From Pseudomonadota bacterium (lineage in GTDB: Bacteria; Desulfobacterota; BSN033; G020346125): 11,566 nucleotides of DNA. Every line of letters starts with the position of its first letter. The stretch's first letter is position 1. A program made the position numbers and the translations under genes. The notes beneath the pieces are model-generated. The model searched no databases. It saw only the letters and a program-made list of their open reading frames with translations, and was not told the origin of the DNA. The stretch is from positions 1 to 11,566 of the forward strand of contig DAOVIU010000007.1 of assembly GCA_030673585.1 (NCBI GenBank). Direction: 5' to 3'. This document shows, one piece after another, positions 7,680 through 11,566 of this stretch.

Positions 7680-8726
7680 ATGGCTATGAAGATCGATGGT
7701 TCCTACGGGGAAGGCGGAGGGCAGATTCTGAGGACCGCTCTGAGCCTTTGCGCGGTTTTGGGAAGAGATGTCGAAATTGAGCGGATCAGGGCTGGAAGGG
7801 AGAAACCGGGTTTGAGGCCCCAGCACCTAACGGGGGTGAGGGCTCTGGCTCAAATTTCCGGCGCGAAGCTGGAGGGAGACCAGATCGGGTCTCAATTCCT
7901 CACCTTCTCCCCGGGCAAAGTAAGGGGAGGGGGTTACCGCTTCAACGTGGCCGAGGAGAGGGGGAGTGCGGGTGCGGTCACCTTGGTTCTCCAGGTTCTC
8001 CTTTTACCCCTTTGCCTCAGCACCTCATCCTCAGAGGTGACGCTTCTCGGAGGAACTCATGTACCATGGAGTCCCCCCTTCCACTACCTCTCCATGGTCT
8101 TGCTTCCCACCTTGGCCAGAATGGGGGTTCGTTGCGAAGCCGGCATAGAGAAATGGGGGTGGTATCCGAAAGGAGGAGGGGTGATTCGGGTAAGGGTTAT
8201 TCCCGTTGATGAGCTAAGATCCATCGACCTTTCCATCAGGGGAAAGACCAAGAAAATAATCGGCATATCGGCCTCGTCAAACCTGCCCGCCCACATCGCG
8301 CTCCGCCAGAAGGAGAGGGCCCATCAACGGATTAAGGAAAGGTTGAAGCTGCCAACGGATATCCAAGTCATGTACAGGGCTCCCAGTCCGGGACAGGGTA
8401 CCGTCTTGTTCTTACTCCTGGAGTCGGAAGGGGGATTGTCGGGGTTCTCGGCGCTAGGGAGAAGGGGAAAGCGCGCGGAGAAGGTGGCAGATGAAGCCGT
8501 GGACCAACTCATCGAGCATGTTGATTCCGGTGGATGCGTCGATCCTCACCTGAGCGATCAGCTCATTCCCTTTGCAGCATTGGCCAGGGGGAAGTCCGTC
8601 TTCACCGTTTCGAAAATCACCCGCCATCTCTTGACCAATATCTGGGTGGTGAAGCAATTCCTCGATGTAGGGATCCAAGTGGAGGGAAGGGAAGGGGAGA
8701 GCGGAAAGGTGGAAATCCATCCTTGA
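7680..8726 (+). CDS. rtcA: RNA 3'-terminal phosphate cyclase
   Basis: A 348-residue RtcA-family enzyme, normal length. RtcA uses ATP to convert an RNA 3'-phosphate to a 2',3'-cyclic phosphate through an enzyme-AMP intermediate on a histidine. Visible landmarks are the N-terminal IDGSYGEGGGQILRTAL (5-21), GREKPGLRPQHL (39-50), GSAGAVTLVLQ (95-105), GGTHVPWSPP (124-133), YPKGGG (162-167) and the C-terminal HLSDQ, whose His290 aligns with the AMP-accepting His309 of the E. coli enzyme, followed by RHLLTNIWVV. The ATG at 7680 follows a GAGGGA ribosome site; a second in-frame ATG two codons later is also possible. It lies 44 bp after the permease on the same strand, without a clear terminator between. 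The ligase RtcB and the activator RtcR, often neighbours, are not in this window. Confidence 0.95.
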   Translation: MAMKIDGSYGEGGGQILRTALSLCAVLGRDVEIERIRAGREKPGLRPQHLTGVRALAQISGAKLEGDQIGSQFLTFSPGKVRGGGYRFNVAEERGSAGAVTLVLQVLLLPLCLSTSSSEVTLLGGTHVPWSPPFHYLSMVLLPTLARMGVRCEAGIEKWGWYPKGGGVIRVRVIPVDELRSIDLSIRGKTKKIIGISASSNLPAHIALRQKERAHQRIKERLKLPTDIQVMYRAPSPGQGTVLFLLLESEGGLSGFSALGRRGKRAEKVADEAVDQLIEHVDSGGCVDPHLSDQLIPFAALARGKSVFTVSKITRHLLTNIWVVKQFLDVGIQVEGREGESGKVEIHP

Positions 8727-8776
8727 AACAATAAGGTAATCCCGACAGCTTAGAGAGCTTAAGGCCTGATGGGATT

Positions 8777-9073
8777 TTACCGGTAAATCCGTTCCTTGCG
8801 AGTCACCCTTCCACCTTTGAACTTAATCACGGTGGTAATGTCCTGGTGTCGGCCAGGCTCGGAGAAGTAGAAGTAGGATTTGATCAACAGATTATTCGGG
8901 GAGAACCCCTCAAAGGACTCATAGTCCGGCGGTCCGAGCCGGACTAAAACCTCGGCCTCGCCCATGCCTCGTTTGATCAGACCGAAGTCCAAGAGATCTA
9001 CCTGACCCGCTACGACCGGCGCGACCAGCGCTGCTGTCAGACAGAACATGACAAGGAAAACCCCTTTCTTCAT
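8777..9073 (-). CDS. Small secreted BamE/SmpA-like protein
   Basis: A 98-residue protein with a clear signal peptide: positive start MKK, hydrophobic core to about residue 20 and a likely cleavage near VVAG/QVDL (23-24). No lipobox Cys is present at the cleavage site, so it is probably a soluble periplasmic protein and not a lipoprotein. The mature part holds the motif IKRGMGEAEVLVRLGPPDY (33-51), the helix-turn pattern of the SmpA/OmlA/BamE fold and of small DUF2845-like proteins, then a beta strand region ending in TTVIKFKGGRVTRKERIYR. Function unknown; related folds bind partners in envelope assembly. The ATG at 9073 is chosen over the upstream extension (open to 9226) because of the signal peptide and a strong GGGAGGT site 7 nt before it. 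It is convergent with rtcA and divergent from the sigma factor gene. Confidence 0.8.
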   Translation of the reverse strand: MKKGVFLVMFCLTAALVAPVVAGQVDLLDFGLIKRGMGEAEVLVRLGPPDYESFEGFSPNNLLIKSYFYFSEPGRHQDITTVIKFKGGRVTRKERIYR

Positions 9074-9209
9074 GGAAACCACCTCCCACTTCAACAATAG
9101 CAGAACGAATTGAAGGTATTCAAGGGAAATATCAACTGGAACTTGAATTACCTTCGGAATGGATATTCGCCAGTTATTTGGCGGACACGGGGCGAGATCC
9201 ATACGTTTT

Positions 9210-9261
9210 CTGTCAATTCCGGTCAAATGTGGATAATTTTTTCAGAGTTTATGAAAAAATT
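9210..9261 (+). promoter_or_regulatory. Candidate promoter with overlapping 10-bp inverted repeat
   Basis: CTGTCA (9210-9215), a 16-bp spacer and GATAAT (9232-9237) form a moderate promoter match on the + strand. Overlapping the -10 box and the predicted start site is a perfect dyad: AATTTTTTCA (9235-9244), 7-nt centre, TGAAAAAATT (9252-9261). Its place suits a repressor operator; alternatively it folds as a weak hairpin at the transcript's 5' end. No regulator family can be named from the half-site. Confidence 0.35.
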
Positions 9262-9496
9262 TCAGACATAGAACCGTGGGATATGGGGAGGAAGCGCCAA
9301 AAGTCAACATTTCGAACCCCTGATCCCCCGGTTGATTACCTCAATAGCGCAGTTTCGTGGAAGGCATGGTTTTTGCATAACAAAGCGCTAGTCGTTTTAT
9401 CATACATAATCCTCTTCCTCATCTTGAAGAGATTTGATGCACATATTTTCGACCGAATATGCTCTAAAAAGCTGAATAACCCTGATAAATGGTCAC

Positions 9497-9522
9497 GATC
9501 CCTTAGAGAGGGGGTCTTTTTT
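9497..9522 (+). terminator. Intrinsic-terminator-like hairpin in the sigma gene leader
   Basis: GATCCC (9497-9502) pairs with GGGGTC (9511-9516), with one G-U pair and an 8-nt loop, directly followed by six T and, after one G, five more T. This is a typical rho-independent terminator shape, short but G+C-rich. It lies on the + strand 56 bp upstream of the sigma ATG, so it either ends a small upstream transcript or acts as an attenuator of the sigma gene. Confidence 0.5.
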
Positions 9523-9560
9523 GTTTTTGCTCTCAACCATACATCTCCGACATTTGCCGA

Positions 9561-9568
9561 AAAGGAGG
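9561..9568 (+). promoter_or_regulatory. Shine-Dalgarno of the sigma factor gene
   Basis: AAAGGAGG with a 10-nt gap to the ATG at 9579. The match is strong and the spacing slightly long. It supports this start over the internal ATG three codons later. Confidence 0.7.
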
Positions 9569-9578
9569 CAACGAAGCG

Positions 9579-10433
9579 ATGAGCGAAATGCTCAGCACCG
9601 ATTCTTATGACCGCGGCGATACCTATAGAGTGGGAGGCTATAGGCAAGAGGTACCATCTTCCTATTGGGATACGTTGAGGAAGATGCCCCTGCTTTCCCC
9701 CAGCGAGGAGAAGGAGTTGGCGGAAAGGGTTACCCTGGGCGACAGGGAAGCGCGAGACAAAATGATCAAATCAAATTTGAGATTGGTTCGCTGGGTAGCC
9801 TCCAAATACACCAACCGGGGACTTCCCATATTCGACCTCATCCAGGAAGGTAACATCGGCCTCATCAAGGCCGTTGAACACTTCAAGCCCAACAGGGGAA
9901 TTCGGTTTTCGACGTATGCGACCCTCTGGGTTAAGAGGTCAATCGAGAGGGCGTTGGCCAATTATTCGCGAACAATTCGGCTTCCGGTTCATATTTCATC
10001 CGACCTCAATCGGTTCGGATGGGTAGGCAAGACTCTCCTCCAAGAGTTCGGCCGAGATCCAACGGATGAGGAGGTCGCCGGGCGAATGAAGGTCAACGTG
10101 GAGTATATCCAAAGGCTGAAGGGCATCGTAAAGAAAACCTATCCCATCAACGGAAGCCTCCGAGATGAGTATTCCGACCAGCTCTTCGGCTTATTTGAGG
10201 ATATGGAGCGGTCACAGCAGGTGAGTTCGTGGTTGGAATTACTGACGGATGTAGAGAGAACGGTCATTACCCTTCGATTCGGCTTGAACGATGAGGATAC
10301 CCTAACCCTGGAATCAATAGGGAAACGCTTTGGCGTAACCCGTGAGAGGATTCGTCAAATCGAGGGGAAGGCCATAGAGAAACTGCGAAAGATCACCAAA
10401 AAGAGAGAAGTCGACTTGAGCGAGATGATTTAG
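9579..10433 (+). CDS. Sigma-70 family group-2 (RpoS-like) sigma factor
   Basis: A 284-residue primary-like sigma factor without region 1.1. Region 1.2 is about 26-60, region 2 about 61-139 (core-binding DLIQEGNIGLIKAVE at 86-100), region 3 about 140-190 (a RpoD-type region 3.0-3.1 with QEFGRDPTDEEVA), a short acidic finger (about 191-211, LFGLFED), and region 4 about 214-275 with the -35-reading helix VTRERIRQIE (253-262) intact. The SIERAL and SRTIRLPVHI wording (121-139) is closer to RpoS than to RpoD. In the -10 melting segment, RGIRFSTYATLWVKRS, E. coli Tyr425, Trp433 and Gln437 correspond to Ile108, Leu116 and Arg120, while Phe110, Tyr113 and Trp117 are kept. It probably directs a stationary-phase, stress or similar alternative regulon. 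The name rpoS is withheld because the assignment to that subgroup is by eye. Confidence 0.9.
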   Translation: MSEMLSTDSYDRGDTYRVGGYRQEVPSSYWDTLRKMPLLSPSEEKELAERVTLGDREARDKMIKSNLRLVRWVASKYTNRGLPIFDLIQEGNIGLIKAVEHFKPNRGIRFSTYATLWVKRSIERALANYSRTIRLPVHISSDLNRFGWVGKTLLQEFGRDPTDEEVAGRMKVNVEYIQRLKGIVKKTYPINGSLRDEYSDQLFGLFEDMERSQQVSSWLELLTDVERTVITLRFGLNDEDTLTLESIGKRFGVTRERIRQIEGKAIEKLRKITKKREVDLSEMI

Positions 10434-10468
10434 AAACCTCCAGCCTCGACTTCTTTCAGCATTTTTTT
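10403..10468 (+). terminator. Possible terminator overlapping the end of the sigma gene
   Basis: GAGAGAAGTCGA (10403-10414) pairs with TCGACTTCTTTC (10446-10457) over 12 bp with one G-U pair, then AGCA and seven T (10462-10468). The stem is long, but the loop is 31 nt and four bases separate stem and T-run, so this is less typical than a standard intrinsic terminator. The left arm lies inside the sigma coding sequence. Confidence 0.4.
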
Positions 10469-10748
10469 CCATCCAACCCGCCTCCTCCCTTTTCCCGTCA
10501 ATGGCGACGGCGACCCCTTCGACTGGGATGCCTTTGCCGGATCTCCTCATGGCCTCCTGGAAGATTTTGTTCATCCGAAACGGGACTGCTCGATTTCAAA
10601 CTTCCCCTCATATCGGTCTTTACCTTCACCTCTCACCCTCGGTGGGCACCTCGCTCCTCAAGCAGATTACGTTAATCACAGACCTCCAGTTTTTCATTGA
10701 CTTTTATCGGTGAACGGGGCAACTTATTATCCGGAATAGAGGCTGAAA
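10434..10748. other. Intergenic stretch between sigma gene and phosphoesterase gene
   Basis: This 315-bp stretch holds the right arm and T-run of the candidate sigma terminator (to 10468) and, at its end, the ribosome site of the next gene (GAGG, 6 nt before the ATG at 10749). A - strand frame from 10574 begins with a protein-like stretch (MNKIFQEAMRRSGKGIPVEG) and a + frame spans 10501-10713. Neither has a ribosome site, a recognised domain or a reasonable context, so no gene is called. No convincing promoter for the phosphoesterase gene was found. Confidence 0.45.
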
Positions 10749-11267
10749 ATGGGGAACAGTCCCAGGGACTTACGTTTTGTGGTTCATGAACACCACGCCT
10801 CCCACCTCCATTACGATTTCAGGTTGGAGATGGGAGGGGTTTTCAAATCCTGGGCAATTCCGAAGGGGCCCTCCATGAATCCAGCCGAAAAGAGGCTGGC
10901 CATCATGGTTGAAGACCACCTCTTGGAATACGGGGCGTTCGAAGGGATTATTCCGGAGGGACATTACGGAGCCGGGGCGGTGGTCATCTGGGATGAGGGA
11001 TTCTATGTCCCTGCGGAGGAGGGGGATCCCCAGGAGCAGTTGGGAAAAGGGAGGTTCAGTTTCGAGCTCAAGGGGAGGACATTGAAAGGCGCCTTTTCCA
11101 TGGCTCACCTCAAGGGGAGGGGCAAGGGGAATCAATGGCTTTTCATCAAAAGGAAGGATGAGCAAGCAAACTCCAACTTCAGACTGAAGGTTGCCCTCAC
11201 GGAGGAGAAGAGGGAGAAGCTCGAGGTGAAAATTCCTCACTGTGAGACCGATTCCAACCCTCCTTAA
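10749..11267 (+). CDS. Stand-alone LigD-type 3'-phosphoesterase
   Basis: A 172-residue protein made of just the phosphoesterase (PE) domain found in bacterial DNA ligase D. PE trims 3'-ribonucleosides and removes 3'-phosphates from DNA ends, cleaning them for polymerase and ligase during end joining. By the P. aeruginosa LigD model, metal and phosphate ligands are present: His15, His21, Asp23 and Arg25 in HHASHLHYDFRLE, and His57 and Tyr61 in VEDHLLEYGAFEG. Other family marks are KSWAIPKGPS (33-42), GIIPEGHYGAGAV (66-78) and GRTLKGAFSM (109-118); the domain ends near residue 136, with a charged tail of about 35 residues. No ligase or polymerase domain follows in frame. The ATG at 10749 follows GAGG at 6 nt. 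The downstream gene, after 71 bp, encodes a SixA-like phosphatase. Confidence 0.92.
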   Translation: MGNSPRDLRFVVHEHHASHLHYDFRLEMGGVFKSWAIPKGPSMNPAEKRLAIMVEDHLLEYGAFEGIIPEGHYGAGAVVIWDEGFYVPAEEGDPQEQLGKGRFSFELKGRTLKGAFSMAHLKGRGKGNQWLFIKRKDEQANSNFRLKVALTEEKREKLEVKIPHCETDSNPP

Positions 11268-11338
11268 TATTCGAAGCAAAGGCAGTCCTCTTTGGAGAAG
11301 GGGATGGTTTATCCACAAAGGCGGAGTGACGGGTAGAA

Positions 11339-11566
11339 ATGGAGATCTATCTGATGCAACATGGGGAGGCTTATGCCGAGGATCGGGATCCGGAACGGTC
11401 TTTGACCCCCAACGGAGAGGATCAGATTCACTCCAGTGGAAAGGCCCTCAGGAAACTGGGAGTCGATGTGGACCTTATCGTCTCAAGCCCCAAGAAGCGG
11501 GCCCGACAAACGGGTGAGATCGTGGCAAAGGAGTTGGGTTATTCCAAGGCGGCGCTTGAAGTCACG
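11339..11566 (+). CDS. sixA: SixA-like histidine phosphatase, 3' end outside window
   Basis: The first 76 codons of a histidine phosphatase superfamily protein, cut by the window edge. Members transfer phosphate to an active-site His; SixA dephosphorylates phosphohistidine in phosphotransfer proteins. The catalytic His8 lies in LMQHGEA, so the usual RHG motif reads QHG here. The region LTPNGEDQ (26-33) and the second conserved block SSPKKRARQTGEI (49-61), with Arg54 or Arg56 as the second phosphate-pocket Arg, follow in the order seen in SixA, and the DPERSLTPNG spacing is SixA-like rather than phosphoglycerate mutase-like. The ATG at 11339 lacks a strong ribosome site (GGAG about 12 nt upstream), but MEIYLMQHGE is the normal start of the family. 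The second half, with the remaining catalytic His, is not visible. Confidence 0.82.
   Translation, partial: MEIYLMQHGEAYAEDRDPERSLTPNGEDQIHSSGKALRKLGVDVDLIVSSPKKRARQTGEIVAKELGYSKAALEVT

Larger units (their letters stand above)
9074..9578. other. A+T-rich divergent gap, probable regulated leader of the sigma gene
   Basis: This 505-bp space separates the small secreted protein gene (-) from the sigma gene (+), and from about 9230 it is visibly richer in A and T than the rest of the window. It contains the GGGAGGT ribosome site of the - strand gene (9081-9087), a candidate + promoter (9210-9237), a 10-bp inverted repeat (9235-9261), a tRNA T-arm-like fragment (9311-9330), a hairpin with a T-run (9497-9522) and the sigma gene's AAAGGAGG site (9561-9568). 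An open + frame of 134 codons (TTG at 9178 to TGA at 9582) spans it and overlaps the sigma ATG by 4 bp. It has a hydrophobic stretch but no recognised domain, and is called untranslated leader with low certainty. Confidence 0.5.

Noticed and set aside
8732..8780. Convergent terminator between rtcA and the small secreted protein gene
   Set aside because: AATCCC (8737-8742) and GGGATT (8771-8776) can pair, but the loop is long, the stem weak and no good T-run follows on either strand.
9074..9226. 51-residue N-terminal extension of the small secreted protein
   Set aside because: The internal ATG at 9073 has a strong ribosome site and begins a textbook signal peptide, which would be buried by the extension.
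10770..11318. - strand open frame of 182 codons antisense to the phosphoesterase
   Set aside because: It mirrors a gene whose catalytic residues are all recognisable, and has no ribosome site or domain of its own.

Overview
The window reads as an ordinary, gene-dense piece of a moderately G+C-rich bacterial chromosome. The best guess is a Gram-negative of the deltaproteobacterial (Desulfobacterota-like) type. This rests on a group-2, RpoS-like sigma factor, a small BamE/SmpA-like secreted protein, and a membrane-anchored transglutaminase followed by an ABC ATPase and a large permease. The lineage is an inference from gene content, not a phylogenetic result. No rRNA, complete tRNA, CRISPR array, insertion sequence or phage gene was seen.

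Left part (1-3470). The window opens inside a THEP1-type nucleotide triphosphatase gene on the + strand. It converges on an nfeD-slipin operon on the - strand: a ClpP-like membrane serine protease of the NfeD family followed by its SPFH/stomatin partner. This operon has a near-consensus sigma-70 promoter (TTGACA, 17-bp spacer, TATAAA). Upstream of it, also on the - strand, is an RNase Z-like metallo-beta-lactamase-fold hydrolase.

Middle part (3730-8726). A + strand cluster encodes an envelope-anchored transglutaminase-like protein with an intact Cys-His-Asp triad, an ABC ATPase and a 565-residue, roughly 12-helix permease. These three overlap by 4 and 8 bp and so are probably translationally coupled. 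RtcA, the RNA 3'-terminal phosphate cyclase, follows after 44 bp with no partner RtcB in view. The first three genes probably form one export or envelope-remodelling system with unknown cargo.

Right part (8777-11566). A small secreted protein gene (-) and a sigma factor gene (+) diverge across an unusually A+T-rich 505-bp gap. The gap holds a perfect 10-bp inverted repeat, a candidate promoter, a short tRNA-like fragment and an intrinsic-terminator-like hairpin 56 bp before the sigma gene, which suggests a long, regulated leader. The sigma factor has changed residues at positions that normally read and melt the -10 element. Downstream are a stand-alone LigD-type 3'-phosphoesterase (DNA end healing) and the start of a SixA-like histidine phosphatase that runs off the window. 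Points most worth following up: the transglutaminase-ABC cluster with its internally duplicated permease, the sigma factor with its leader, and the stand-alone phosphoesterase.
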